64,000 bases of DNA from assembly GCA_045653425.1 (NCBI GenBank), contig JAZOLU010000024.1, positions 28,533 through 92,532 of the forward strand, in the 5' to 3' direction. Position numbers and translations under genes: made by a program. Position 1 is the stretch's first letter. Each line of letters begins with the position of its first letter. Of this stretch, positions 24,491-33,094 are shown in pieces. Below the pieces are notes generated by a model, which worked only from the letters and a program-made list of their open reading frames with translations, had not been told where the DNA came from and ran no database searches. This DNA is from RGIG3009 sp045653425. GTDB lineage: Bacteria > Bacillota > Clostridia > Oscillospirales > Acutalibacteraceae.

Positions 24491-26023
24491 TTGTTTTCTC
24501 GCATTAACAGTATGGGTGTGTGCGGCATTGACGGATACGCCGTTACCGTGGAGGCGGATATTTCGCAGGGCTTGCCGGGCTTTGACGTGGTAGGACTGGC
24601 CGGTACTGCGGTGCGCGAATCGCGCGACCGCGTGCGCGCCGCACTGAAAAATTGCGGTTTCACCTTTCCCGTAAGCCGCATCACGGTAAACCTGGCACCC
24701 GCTGATGTAAAAAAAGAGGGCTCGGTGTACGACCTTCCCTTGTTTTTAGCGTTGTTATGCTCGGCGGGGCAGTTGCCCGCTAACCTTACGGAAACGGCCG
24801 CCTTTATCGGCGAATTGTCTCTCACAGGCGATGTTCGCCCCGTAACCGGTGTGTTGCCAATGGTAATGGCGGCTCGCCGCGCCGGCATAACAACCGTATA
24901 TTTGCCGGAACAGAACGCCGCCGAAGGTGCCGTTGTCGATGGTATTGAGGTGTACGGCGTGGCACACGTTAAGCAATTGCTGGCGCATTTGCACGGAGAA
25001 ACGCCACTCTCCCCCGTGCCACCGCAGGCATTTTGCCCCAACGCAGACACGCACGCGCCCGACTTTCGGGACGTTATGGGCCAACTGGTGCCCCGCCGTG
25101 CTATGGAAATTGCGGCGGCAGGCGGCCACAACGTAATGCTCATTGGCCCGCCGGGCTCCGGTAAAAGTATGTTGGCCAAGCGGTTACCCTCCATTTTGCC
25201 GAATTTTACGCGCCAAGAAGCATTGGAATCCACGGCGTTACATTCGGTAGCGGGTATGTTGCCCGCCGGGGCGGGGTTGCTTTCGCACCGCCCGTTTCGC
25301 TCACCACACCACACCGTTTCCTCGCGGGGGTTAACCGGCGGCGGCACAAATCCACGGCCGGGCGAGGTTTCGTTGGCGCACCACGGTGTTCTGTTTTTAG
25401 ATGAATTGCCGGAGTTTTCACGCTCTTCTATGGAGGCGTTGCGCCAACCGTTGGAGGACGGAAACGTTACCATTTCCCGCGTGAGCGGCAACGTGACCTA
25501 TCCGTGCTCGTGCATATTGGTGGCGGCAATGAACCCGTGCCGTTGCGGCTATTTTGGGCATCCCACGCGCCAATGCACCTGCTCAACAACCGAACGCAGA
25601 CGGTACTTATCCCACGTATCCGGCCCGTTGCTGGACCGATTTGACCTACACATTGAAGTTCCGCCCGTGGAATACGAGCAACTTGCCTCCCGCACACCGG
25701 CAGAAGATTCCGCCACCATTCGCGAACGTGTGAACCGCGCTCGCGCACGGCAAGCGGCACGACAGGCAAGTACCGGCGTTCTCACCAACGCCGCACTCCC
25801 GCCGGACGGCTTGCGTGAATATTGCACCTTAGCCCCTGCGGCCGCCTCATTGCTGGAATCGGCATTTGACCGACTGGATTTGTCCGCCCGCGCGTATGAC
25901 CGTATCCTCAAAGTCGCCCGTACCATTGCCGACTTGGCAGAAAGCAACACAATTGAGGCACCGCACATTGCCGAGGCGATTCAATACCGCAGTTTAGACC
26001 GCAAATATTGGTCAGAACATTGA
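24491..26023 (+). CDS. YifB/ComM-type Mg-chelatase-like AAA ATPase
   Basis: The protein (about 510 residues) has an N-terminal Lon-protease-like domain (VEADISQGLPGFDVVGLAGTAVRESRDRVRAAL), then an AAA domain with Walker A IGPPGSGKSMLAKRL near residue 220, Walker B VLFLDELPEF near 300 and a Cys-rich insert (NPCRCGYFGHPTRQCTCS). Homologue ComM promotes branch migration during transformation. I choose TTG at 24491 because AAGGAG lies nine bases before it and the product MFSRINSMGVCGIDGY matches the family start; the ATG at 24482 is only one base from that site. Confidence 0.88.
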   Translation: MFSRINSMGVCGIDGYAVTVEADISQGLPGFDVVGLAGTAVRESRDRVRAALKNCGFTFPVSRITVNLAPADVKKEGSVYDLPLFLALLCSAGQLPANLTETAAFIGELSLTGDVRPVTGVLPMVMAARRAGITTVYLPEQNAAEGAVVDGIEVYGVAHVKQLLAHLHGETPLSPVPPQAFCPNADTHAPDFRDVMGQLVPRRAMEIAAAGGHNVMLIGPPGSGKSMLAKRLPSILPNFTRQEALESTALHSVAGMLPAGAGLLSHRPFRSPHHTVSSRGLTGGGTNPRPGEVSLAHHGVLFLDELPEFSRSSMEALRQPLEDGNVTISRVSGNVTYPCSCILVAAMNPCRCGYFGHPTRQCTCSTTERRRYLSHVSGPLLDRFDLHIEVPPVEYEQLASRTPAEDSATIRERVNRARARQAARQASTGVLTNAALPPDGLREYCTLAPAAASLLESAFDRLDLSARAYDRILKVARTIADLAESNTIEAPHIAEAIQYRSLDRKYWSEH

Positions 26024-26037
26024 AAGGAAGAATTATA

Positions 26038-26334
26038 ATGGTTCAACACATTGTTTTATGGAAACTGGCGGACACTGCCGCCGGTGCCGACAAAGCCACC
26101 AACGCTCGGATAATGAAAGAAAAACTGGAAGCGTTGGTAGGCGTCATCCCCGGATTGCTGGAAGCTACGGTTGGGTTTAATTTTAACGGCGGCACGTACG
26201 ATGTGGCACTCACCACTCGCTTTACCGACCGCGAGGCACTGGCTGTGTACGCCGACCACCCCGCACACGTGGAAGTCAAACAATTTGTGCACGCGGTGGC
26301 AACCGAGCGCACCTGTGTGGATTGCGAATTGTGA
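26038..26334 (+). CDS. Dabb (stress-responsive A/B barrel) protein
   Basis: The 98-residue protein opens MVQHIVLWKLADTAAGADKA, continues with MKEKLEALVGVIPGLLEATVGFNF and ends YADHPAHVEVKQFVHAVATERTCVDCE, the Dabb dimeric ferredoxin-like fold. Function in bacteria is usually unknown. GGAAG precedes the ATG at 26038; a longer frame from 26008 overlaps the upstream gene. It lies 14 bases after the YifB gene and is probably co-transcribed. Confidence 0.85.
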   Translation: MVQHIVLWKLADTAAGADKATNARIMKEKLEALVGVIPGLLEATVGFNFNGGTYDVALTTRFTDREALAVYADHPAHVEVKQFVHAVATERTCVDCEL

Positions 26335-26342
26335 TAAGTAAG

Positions 26343-26382
26343 AAAAGGCACCTTTTGTTGTATGACAAAGGGTGCTTTTTTC
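26343..26382 (+). terminator. Terminator after the Dabb gene
   Basis: AAGGCACCTTTTGT pairs with ACAAAGGGTGCTT, followed by TTTTTTC. Confidence 0.85.
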
Positions 26383-26411
26383 TTGACCCGTATGTAAAAT
26401 GTTGCTATACT
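26383..26411 (+). promoter_or_regulatory. Promoter of the two FAD-oxidoreductase genes
   Basis: TTGACC (26383-26388), 17-base spacer, TATACT (26406-26411), about 25 bases before the ATG at 26436. Confidence 0.8.
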
Positions 26412-26435
26412 GTTGTGTAGAAACGGGGGTTCGGT

Positions 26436-27683
26436 ATGAAGAACGTATGGGATATTGCCATTGTGGGTGGCGGCGCGGCCGGCTTGGCGGCGGCGGTGTT
26501 TTGCGCGCGTGAGCGTGGCAGCGGTGCCAATATTGTGGTGCTGGAACAACAACCCCGCGTGGGCAAAAAACTGCTGGCAACCGGCAGTGGTACTTGCAAT
26601 CTCAGCAACCGCCACGCCGCCCCCGAACACTATCACGGCGACGGTGCCGCCGCGTTTGTTGCTCCGGCACTGGAACAATTTTCGCCACAAGCGTGTATAG
26701 ACTTTTTTGCTTCGCTGGGGGTACTGTGTGCCCCGCGCGAGGAGGGACGCGAATATCCTTTGTGCCAACAAGCCGCAGCGGTGCTGGACTGTTTGCGATT
26801 GGAGTTGGCCACCCGCGGCGTTACCGAGCAATGCGATGCTGCCGTAACCGCCATTTCCCCCAACAACGGCGGATTTTTGCTGGATTTAGCAAACGGAACA
26901 ACCGTACACGCACAGCGCGTTATTTTAAGCACCGGCGGTGCGGCCGCACCCGCGTTAGGTGGCTCTTCCGGCGGCTATGCGCTGGCAACCGCATTGGGAC
27001 ATCACAAAATGCCCCTGTTCCCCGCCATTGTTCAGGTGCGTACCGACACCACGTATCTGCGCGCAATGAAAGGTCTGCGCACCGATGCCACGGTCACCTT
27101 GTGTGTAAATAACCGTCCATTGTGTTCCCGTACCGATGAACTGTTATTTACCGAATATGGGTTGTCGGGTCCGGCGGTAATGCACATTTCCCGCGTGGTG
27201 GGCGACTGGGAACGTCGCCGTAATGGCACGATGACGGCGGTGGTGGATTTGTTGCCCACTGTGGACAAGCCCTCTCTGCTCGCTTTGCTGAAAGAGCGAT
27301 GCGCCCTGCACCGCACCGCCGCCGATTTTTTAACCGGCTTGTTGCATAAACGCATTGGTCAAACGGTGTGTCGCGCCGCGGGTTTTTCGCTGGAACAAAC
27401 CGTGGATGCCCTTACCGCCAACCAACTGCACCGCCTGGCGGATACTATAAAGCACTTTACGCTAACCATTACCGGAACGCAAGGTTTTGGTGGTGCTCAG
27501 GTCACCGCGGGCGGCATCTCGCTGGCGGAAGTGGATGCGCACACACTTATGTCCCGCCGCGTATCCGGACTGTATCTTATTGGTGAAATGCTGGATGTGG
27601 ACGGCGATTGCGGCGGGTACAACCTGCATTGGGCGTGGGCATCGGCCTACACTGCGGCAAAGGCGGTGACGGCTCGTGCTTGA
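26436..27683 (+). CDS. HI0933-family NAD(P)/FAD-dependent oxidoreductase
   Basis: The 415-residue flavoprotein has the dinucleotide-binding IAIVGGGAAGLAAAVFCAR at residues 6-24, and the HI0933/YhiN blocks KKLLATGSGTCNLSN near 52 and VILSTGGAAAPALGGSSGGYALATALGH near 168. The C-terminal FAD contact is YLIGEMLDVDGDCGGYNLHWAWASAYTAA. The family is widespread and its substrate unsettled. GGGGG precedes the start. The next flavoprotein gene overlaps it by eight bases. Confidence 0.9.
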   Translation: MKNVWDIAIVGGGAAGLAAAVFCARERGSGANIVVLEQQPRVGKKLLATGSGTCNLSNRHAAPEHYHGDGAAAFVAPALEQFSPQACIDFFASLGVLCAPREEGREYPLCQQAAAVLDCLRLELATRGVTEQCDAAVTAISPNNGGFLLDLANGTTVHAQRVILSTGGAAAPALGGSSGGYALATALGHHKMPLFPAIVQVRTDTTYLRAMKGLRTDATVTLCVNNRPLCSRTDELLFTEYGLSGPAVMHISRVVGDWERRRNGTMTAVVDLLPTVDKPSLLALLKERCALHRTAADFLTGLLHKRIGQTVCRAAGFSLEQTVDALTANQLHRLADTIKHFTLTITGTQGFGGAQVTAGGISLAEVDAHTLMSRRVSGLYLIGEMLDVDGDCGGYNLHWAWASAYTAAKAVTARA

Positions 27684-29262
27684 AATCAGCGGTTTACGTC
27701 TGTCTCTTTCCTATACGGAAAAGGATTTACGCCGTGCTGCCGCGGCGCGCTTAGGTGTCCCCGTACGCGCGTTGCAGTGCTGCCGCGTTCACCGTCGGTC
27801 GGTGGATGCACGCAAACGCCCCCACATATTGTTTGAATTTACCGTGGGTGTCACGCTGGATAACGAGGATGCGGTGCTGGCAACCGCACCGCCGAGTGTG
27901 CGCCGCTGGGAACCGATTTCCTTTTCCATTACACCACCCTCCCGCCGCCCCACACACCGTCCGGTGGTGGTTGGCAGTGGCCCGGCGGGGTTGTTTGCCG
28001 CGCTGATACTGGCCCGTGCGGGACTGGAACCATTGTTGTTAGAACGTGGCGAACCCGTGGAGCAACGGGTACACACGGTGGAACGGTTTCGCGCCACAGG
28101 CGTACTGAACATTACCTCCAACGTGCAGTTTGGCGAAGGCGGTGCCGGCACGTTTTCCGACGGAAAATTAAATACCGGTATCCGCGACCCGCGCTGCCGT
28201 TTGGTACTGGAAGAGTTGGTGGCCGCCGGTGCGCCGGAGGAGATTTTGTGGCAAGCCAAACCCCACGTCGGTACCGACCGTTTATGCACCGCCGTACGCG
28301 GACTGCGCGAGCAAATTCTTGCTTTGGGCGGCACCATACGGTTCGGCACCCAAGTGGTGGGTGTTCACACTGCGCACAATGCGCTCACCGGCATCACCCT
28401 GTGCACAAAAGACGGCACGGAAGAGGTACCGTGCGACCGCCTTGTTCTTGCCATTGGACACAGTGCGCGCGACACATTGGAAATGCTGCACGCTGCCGGT
28501 ATACCTATGGAACAAAAACCCTTTGCCGTGGGTGTGCGCATTGAACATCCGCGTACAATGATAGACCAAAGTTGCTACGGCGGTGCGGCAGGGCATCCGG
28601 CGTTGGGTGCCGCAGACTACAAAATGAATGTACACCTGCCCAACGGCCGCGGTGTATTCACCTTTTGTATGTGTCCGGGCGGCGAGGTAATTGCCGCCGC
28701 TTCCGAGGAAAGCGGCGTGGTGGTGAACGGGATGAGCACCTTTGCACGGAATGCGCGCAATTCCAACAGTGCCTTGTTGGTGGGTGTCACCCCCGACGAT
28801 TTTCCCGACACACATCCGCTGGCCGGTGTTACTTTGCAACGAAAAATGGAGCAAGCGGCGTTTACACTGGGTGGCGGAAACTACCGCGCGCCGGTACAGT
28901 TGGCGGGCGACTTTTGTGCCGGACGCACCACGCACTCGCTGGGTGATGTGGAACCCTCCTACCGTCCCGGCGTTACACCAACCGATTTGCGCGAGTGCCT
29001 TCCCGCCTTTGTCACACAATCGTTACAACTGGCGTTACCGCAATTCGGCAACCGTCTACGCGGGTTTAACTGTTACGATGCCGTGCTTACCGGCGTGGAA
29101 TCACGCAGTTCCTCCCCCGTGCGCCTGTTACGCGGTGAGGATTGTCAATCGGCACTGCGCGGTATATTCCCCTGCGGCGAAGGGGCGGGCTATGCGGGCG
29201 GCATTACCTCTGCCGCGGTGGATGGTATCCGTTGCGCCTGCGCCTTGCTGGACAGTTTGTGA
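27676..29262 (+). CDS. FAD-dependent dehydrogenase (COG2509-type)
   Basis: The 528-residue protein begins with a GTG codon overlapping the previous gene. An N-terminal domain of about 90 residues precedes the FAD-binding RPVVVGSGPAGLFAALILAR near residue 95, then LLERGEPVEQRVHTVERF. Other blocks are NVQFGEGGAGTFSDGKLNTGIRDP near 150 and the C-terminal GIFPCGEGAGYAGGITSAAVDGIR. These match a large uncharacterised dehydrogenase family common in Clostridia. Coupling to the HI0933-type gene suggests a shared pathway, but no substrate is evident. Confidence 0.88.
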   Translation: MLEISGLRLSLSYTEKDLRRAAAARLGVPVRALQCCRVHRRSVDARKRPHILFEFTVGVTLDNEDAVLATAPPSVRRWEPISFSITPPSRRPTHRPVVVGSGPAGLFAALILARAGLEPLLLERGEPVEQRVHTVERFRATGVLNITSNVQFGEGGAGTFSDGKLNTGIRDPRCRLVLEELVAAGAPEEILWQAKPHVGTDRLCTAVRGLREQILALGGTIRFGTQVVGVHTAHNALTGITLCTKDGTEEVPCDRLVLAIGHSARDTLEMLHAAGIPMEQKPFAVGVRIEHPRTMIDQSCYGGAAGHPALGAADYKMNVHLPNGRGVFTFCMCPGGEVIAAASEESGVVVNGMSTFARNARNSNSALLVGVTPDDFPDTHPLAGVTLQRKMEQAAFTLGGGNYRAPVQLAGDFCAGRTTHSLGDVEPSYRPGVTPTDLRECLPAFVTQSLQLALPQFGNRLRGFNCYDAVLTGVESRSSSPVRLLRGEDCQSALRGIFPCGEGAGYAGGITSAAVDGIRCACALLDSL

Positions 29263-29282
29263 TACTTTTTCCCTAAAAAGAC

Positions 29283-29312
29283 TTGCGTTGCCACGCCAAA
29301 GTGTGGTATACT
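29283..29312 (+). promoter_or_regulatory. nrdR promoter
   Basis: TTGCGT (29283-29288), 18-base spacer, TATACT (29307-29312). Confidence 0.55.
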
Positions 29313-29367
29313 GAAATAACCTTAAATTTCCAATAAGTGGAAGTTTTGTAAAGGAGCGTGTAACGGT

Positions 29368-29820
29368 ATGAAATGTCCGTTTTGCGGTTATGCGGAAAGT
29401 AAAGTGATTGACTCCCGCCCTACCGACGAGGGTTCCCGCATTCGCCGTCGCCGTGAATGCTTGGACTGCGCACGGCGATTTACCACGTACGAATTGGTGG
29501 AAAGTCTACCCATTGTGGTGGTAAAGAAGGACGCCTCCCGCGAATTGTTCGACCGTGATAAACTGTTTAACGGTATGTTGCGTGCCTGCCAAAAACGGCC
29601 GGTGCCGTTGGAGGTGCTGGAACGCGCGGTGGATGAAATTGAGGCACAATTGCAAAATTCATTGGAACGCGAAGTTCCTGCTACCCGCATTGGTGAATAC
29701 GCTATGGACAAGTTGCGTGATATTGACGAAGTGGCGTACGTGCGTTTTGCTTCGGTGTATCGCCAGTTTAAGGATATTAACTCGTTCCAAGCGGAAATCA
29801 GCAAGTTAATGGATAAATAA
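29368..29820 (+). CDS. nrdR: Transcriptional repressor NrdR
   Basis: The 150-residue protein has an N-terminal zinc ribbon (MKCPFCGYAESKVIDSRP, then RECLDCARRFTTYE) and an ATP-cone domain (VVKKDASRELFDRDKLFNGMLRAC). NrdR senses dATP/ATP and represses ribonucleotide reductase genes by binding NrdR boxes. No nrd genes are visible in the window. AAAGGAGCG precedes the start. Confidence 0.96.
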   Translation: MKCPFCGYAESKVIDSRPTDEGSRIRRRRECLDCARRFTTYELVESLPIVVVKKDASRELFDRDKLFNGMLRACQKRPVPLEVLERAVDEIEAQLQNSLEREVPATRIGEYAMDKLRDIDEVAYVRFASVYRQFKDINSFQAEISKLMDK

Positions 29821-29838
29821 ATTTGACAAAAGTTAACA

Positions 29839-29885
29839 AACGCACGGAAGACGCCGTTTTACCACGTGTCTCCCGTGCGTTTTTG
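29839..29885 (+). terminator. Terminator after nrdR
   Basis: AACGCACGG pairs with CCGTGCGTT, followed by TTTT; a second inner AGAC/GTCT pairing extends the stem. It may also stop the convergent SLOG-type gene. Confidence 0.8.
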
Positions 29886-29895
29886 CTTTACTAGG

Positions 29896-30231
29896 TTAAG
29901 AAATCCGTTTAAATATGTATAGCGGTTTGCCCTGTTTGCGACAGTGCTCAATCACATACCGTGTCCCGTGGGACGTACCGTTCCAAAAGGCAAATACGCA
30001 GTCGGCATAGTCAATAATTTTCAAATTGCGGCGCAAAGGGGCACCTTTGCCGTAATTGTCATAGTCCGGTAAAAACAGGGTCAATTTCAAGCCAACCGCA
30101 CGTGCATATCGTTCAGCGCAGGTATCTACCCCACGCGCACCGCCGGAAACAATTTCGGTGGTGTCGGCAGGCAAATAACGCTTTAACGTATTCACACTCA
30201 GATTGCGCGAGCCGATAACGGCAACTTTCAT
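29896..30231 (-). CDS. SLOG-domain protein (DUF2493/YspA-like)
   Basis: The 111-residue protein is a minimal Rossmann-like SLOG/DprA-type fold: MKVAVIGSRNLSVNTLKRYL, the nucleotide-binding TEIVSGGARGVDTCAERYAR near residue 30, and the ending DCVFAFWNGTSHGTRYVIEHCRKQGKPLYIF. Such small proteins may bind nucleotides or ADP-ribose-like ligands; the role is unknown. GGAGACCGAAGT precedes the start. It stands alone between nrdR and the sporulation genes. Confidence 0.78.
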   Translation of the reverse strand: MKVAVIGSRNLSVNTLKRYLPADTTEIVSGGARGVDTCAERYARAVGLKLTLFLPDYDNYGKGAPLRRNLKIIDYADCVFAFWNGTSHGTRYVIEHCRKQGKPLYIFKRIS

Positions 30232-30346
30232 ACTTCGGTCTCCTCACTTTTATACCATCCAAACAAATTCAGTATATCATACACGCACTAAAAAATATAG
30301 CAAATTTTGCAGAATTTTCAAAAACTGCCGTTTCCGGTTGCAATTA

Positions 30347-30613
30347 TCACGGCAACAAGCGCGCCAACCACGCCGCTTCCACTTTCCACAAACGTAACAA
30401 CACCCCCGCACGGGCTGGGACATATCTCTCCGCGTTTTCGGCGGTTTGCGCCGCGTGGGTATATAGCGCAGCAGCAGAAACCGTGGCTGCGTTGCCGTGC
30501 AGCGTGCGGTGGGTCACGGTTTCCACCTGTAAGCACCCACCCATCATCAACAAAAGGCAAACGGCAAGTATAAACGCCCATAAGGCACTGCGAAACTGTG
30601 TAGTCGTCTTCAT
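30347..30613 (-). CDS. Small predicted lipoprotein downstream of spoIIP
   Basis: The 88-residue protein has an N-terminal hydrophobic segment ALWAFILAVCLLLMMGGC ending in a lipobox-like MGGC, so it is probably processed by signal peptidase II and lipid-anchored. The remainder (VETVTHRTLHGNAATVSAAA onward) matches no family I recognise. Its ATG follows the spoIIP stop with no gap (TAAATG), and GGGGGC precedes it, which supports translation. It may act with SpoIIP in engulfment; that is inference. Confidence 0.6.
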   Translation of the reverse strand: MKTTTQFRSALWAFILAVCLLLMMGGCLQVETVTHRTLHGNAATVSAAALYTHAAQTAENAERYVPARAGVLLRLWKVEAAWLARLLP

Positions 30614-31705
30614 TTATGCCCCCAAATCGTGTAATACATCTGCCAGTGCGGAGCCCAATAAATCGCCGGAATAGCACGCCTCTTGCAGGGTGTTGGAATC
30701 ACTACCCATTTCAATAAGCAACGAGCCATTGGTCAGTTGTTGATTGTATCGCGCATCTGCCAGTAGGAGTGGACGCGCCACCCCGGGATACGTTTGGTGC
30801 AACCGTTGTTGCAGCCGCACCCCCAACGATAAATTCTCCGCCGTGTGCGTATTCGGCACGGCGGTGGTGTTTTTCATTCCCACAATAATCATCATTTGTG
30901 CCGCTTTTTTTCCGTTTATGGTGGCGGTGGGCTTAATGTGTGTGGTACTGTTTTGATAAATCGCATCGCGGTGCAAATCCAGCACCACACGAATGGTGGG
31001 ATACTGTTTAAGATATTGCTGCACCGCCGCTTTGGAATGGCTATACGCGGTGCTGTACGGCTGGTCGTGAATGGCGGTATCGTGCACCACGCCAATCCCC
31101 GCCGCGGTGAGCTTGGCCGCTACACGCTTGCCTACCGCCACCATATTGGCGGCGGAATCGGTGGTACGGGTCGGGTCATCGGCATTGTAAAACCCACTAT
31201 CGTGGCTTAAATAACACTCGGTGGTGTGCGTGTGCATAATCAACACCTGCGGTGTTTTACTGTTTTTTGTAAGCGACAGTGCCGGTGTGTGTGCCAACGC
31301 TTTTGCCACATCCACGCTTAGTCCGCTTTTGTTGCGAATGGCCACGCCCTGCACAAAGTTACTTCCCGCGCTAAGTTGTTGTGTTAGTACCGTGCCGCCG
31401 CCCTCTTTACGAGCAACGGTGGAGGTTGTCGGAGCAGTAGTCGCGGGTTGACGGCTTCCCTCCCCCACACTAACGGTGGGCGTGGTGGCGGTGTCGCCGG
31501 GTGCAGCCGCCGTTTCCCGCGTGAGCCAACCGGAAAGCAACGCAGCACCCTCCTTGGGTTGGCGCAACCCGGCCGAAAACAAAGCGGCGCGTTCCCCCCA
31601 CGAGTGCAGAACGGTGGCCGGCACAGCCGTAACCCCCGCTGCCGCGCCGCCAATCAAAACAACGGCGCATAACATACACACAATGAATTTACTGCGTTTT
31701 TTCAT
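30614..31705 (-). CDS. spoIIP: Stage II sporulation protein P
   Basis: The 363-residue protein has an N-terminal membrane segment (FIVCMLCAVVLIGGAAAGV) and, after a linker, the SpoIIP amidase/endopeptidase domain: VLIMHTHTTECYL near residue 180, TRTTDSAANMVAVGKRVAAKL near 205 and VVLDLHRDAIY near 260. The metal-type His and Glu/Asp positions (HTHTTE, LHRD) are present. SpoIIP degrades septal peptidoglycan during engulfment. It is downstream of gpr, the usual clostridial order. The start at 31705 follows GGGTGACGTAT. Confidence 0.92.
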   Translation of the reverse strand: MKKRSKFIVCMLCAVVLIGGAAAGVTAVPATVLHSWGERAALFSAGLRQPKEGAALLSGWLTRETAAAPGDTATTPTVSVGEGSRQPATTAPTTSTVARKEGGGTVLTQQLSAGSNFVQGVAIRNKSGLSVDVAKALAHTPALSLTKNSKTPQVLIMHTHTTECYLSHDSGFYNADDPTRTTDSAANMVAVGKRVAAKLTAAGIGVVHDTAIHDQPYSTAYSHSKAAVQQYLKQYPTIRVVLDLHRDAIYQNSTTHIKPTATINGKKAAQMMIIVGMKNTTAVPNTHTAENLSLGVRLQQRLHQTYPGVARPLLLADARYNQQLTNGSLLIEMGSDSNTLQEACYSGDLLGSALADVLHDLGA

Positions 31706-31747
31706 ATACGTCACCCGTACACTGTATGCCGAGCCACGGTGGAATAT

Positions 31748-32599
31748 TCATTGCGCCAATGCCAACAACTCCAACGGCGAATAATGCGGTTGCACGGCAG
31801 CGTGAATGGTCATTGCCAGCAAACGTGCCGCACGTTCAATCATAATATCCACCTCACGGGGGGTCACCATCATAGCCGCACCACGGGGTGAGATGGTTTC
31901 GCCGCCCTCGTTACCGATAAGGTCACGCGCAACGGTAACGGCATCCACCACGGTAGGAACCCCCACACCAATCACCGGAACTCCCAGCGTTTGTTGGTTT
32001 AGTGCGCGCCGATTGTTACCCACACCCGAACCAGGTGCAATGCCGGTGTTGCTGATTTGCACGGTGCATCCCAAACGGGACAAACTGCGCGCCGCCAAGG
32101 CGTCCACGGCAATCACGGCCGCCGGGCACACCGTACGGCACACTCCCGCCACCAATTCACTGCTTTCCACGCCGGTATTGCCCAGCACCCCGGTGGATAC
32201 CACCGCACACGGGCGCAACTGCGTGAGCCCCACACTGCGCGCCAATTCAGCAGGGATGTGGCGGGTGGCGAGCACCTGGGCGGCGGTGCGCGGTCCCAGC
32301 GCATCGGGCGTAATGCACTCGTTACCCAGACCAACCACCAACACGGTGCCGGTGGACGGGAGCAACAGGTGGAGTTGCTTGCCGAGCACGCCCGCTATGC
32401 TCTCAAAATCGCGCTCGTTATCGGTAAGCGGAGGCAAGCTCGCCGTTAAATAATCACCCGCCGGTTTGCCCAGTTGCCCGGCAGCGTTGTCGTCCAAGGT
32501 AATGCGGCACAAGTTCACCGTACCCTCGCACCATTCGCGAGTTGCGTGAGCCGGCGTTGTATTAGCGGCTTCCATTGCCAAGTCGGTGCGGTATTGCAC
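31748..32599 (-). CDS. gpr: Germination protease GPR
   Basis: The 283-residue aspartic-type protease cleaves small acid-soluble spore proteins at germination. The N-terminal YRTDLAMEA is the self-processing site region. Core blocks are VLVVGLGNECITPDALGPRTA, VSTGVLGNTGVESSELV and IAVDALAARSLSRLGCTVQISNTGIAPGSGVGNNR. The start is GTG at 32599 after GAGGTGATACACT. It is transcribed with spoIIP. Confidence 0.94.
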   Translation of the reverse strand: MQYRTDLAMEAANTTPAHATREWCEGTVNLCRITLDDNAAGQLGKPAGDYLTASLPPLTDNERDFESIAGVLGKQLHLLLPSTGTVLVVGLGNECITPDALGPRTAAQVLATRHIPAELARSVGLTQLRPCAVVSTGVLGNTGVESSELVAGVCRTVCPAAVIAVDALAARSLSRLGCTVQISNTGIAPGSGVGNNRRALNQQTLGVPVIGVGVPTVVDAVTVARDLIGNEGGETISPRGAAMMVTPREVDIMIERAARLLAMTIHAAVQPHYSPLELLALAQ

Positions 32600-32736
32600 A
32601 GTGTATCACCTCATTTCCTAGTATCACAAGAAAAATTTTACTTATTCGCGAAAAAAGGTATTGATTTTTTTGACAGTTCGTGTTATCATATCAAATGCGT
32701 GATTTATGAATGAGTCTTTTTCGAGGAGGTGTGACC

Positions 32737-32991
32737 ATGCCCAACATTAAATCCGCCAAAAAGCGTGTCAACGTAATCGCTGCTAAAACCGCTCGCAACA
32801 AGGCCAACCGCTCGCTTCTTAAAACCGAGATTAAAAAGGCCAATGCCGCGATTGAAGCCGGCGCTGCCGATAAGGACATCGCTGTGAAAGCCGCCGTCAA
32901 GAAAATTGACCAGGCCGTCGCTAAGGGACTCCTGCACAAGAACACGGCTGCACGGAGAAAGTCCGCCCTCGCAAAAAAGGCCAACGCCTAA
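32737..32991 (+). CDS. rpsT: Ribosomal protein bS20
   Basis: The 84-residue, lysine-rich helical protein starts MPNIKSAKKRVNV, followed by AKTARNKANRSLLKTEIKKAN and the ending KGLLHKNTAARRKSALAKKANA. It binds 16S rRNA in the 30S body. The start at 32737 is set by GAGGAGGTGTGACC. It stands alone, divergent from gpr. Confidence 0.96.
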   Translation: MPNIKSAKKRVNVIAAKTARNKANRSLLKTEIKKANAAIEAGAADKDIAVKAAVKKIDQAVAKGLLHKNTAARRKSALAKKANA

Positions 32992-33005
32992 TGTGTGAGA
33001 AGTAA

Positions 33006-33032
33006 ACCCCCGCTGGTTCAGCGGGGGTTTTT
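33006..33032 (+). terminator. rpsT terminator
   Basis: ACCCCCGCT and AGCGGGGGT stem followed by TTTT, a strong plus-strand terminator. Confidence 0.92.
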
Positions 33033-33054
33033 GCTTTAATATAATCCATACAAA

Positions 33055-33088
33055 AAATCACCCTGCAACCGCAATCGCAGGGTGATTT
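33055..33088 (-). terminator. Terminator of the surface-protein gene
   Basis: AAATCACCCTGC pairs with GCAGGGTGATTT; on the minus strand the stem is followed by TTTTTTG. Confidence 0.88.
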
Positions 33089-33094
33089 CCATAA

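Noticed and set aside
24463..29019. Long minus-strand open frames opposite the YifB and oxidoreductase genes
   Set aside because: They mirror the GC-rich plus-strand genes, have low-complexity compositions and no ribosome sites.
33006..33088. Two adjacent hairpins as a possible repeat element
   Set aside because: Each is a normal terminator for one of the two convergent genes, with a T-run on the correct strand.
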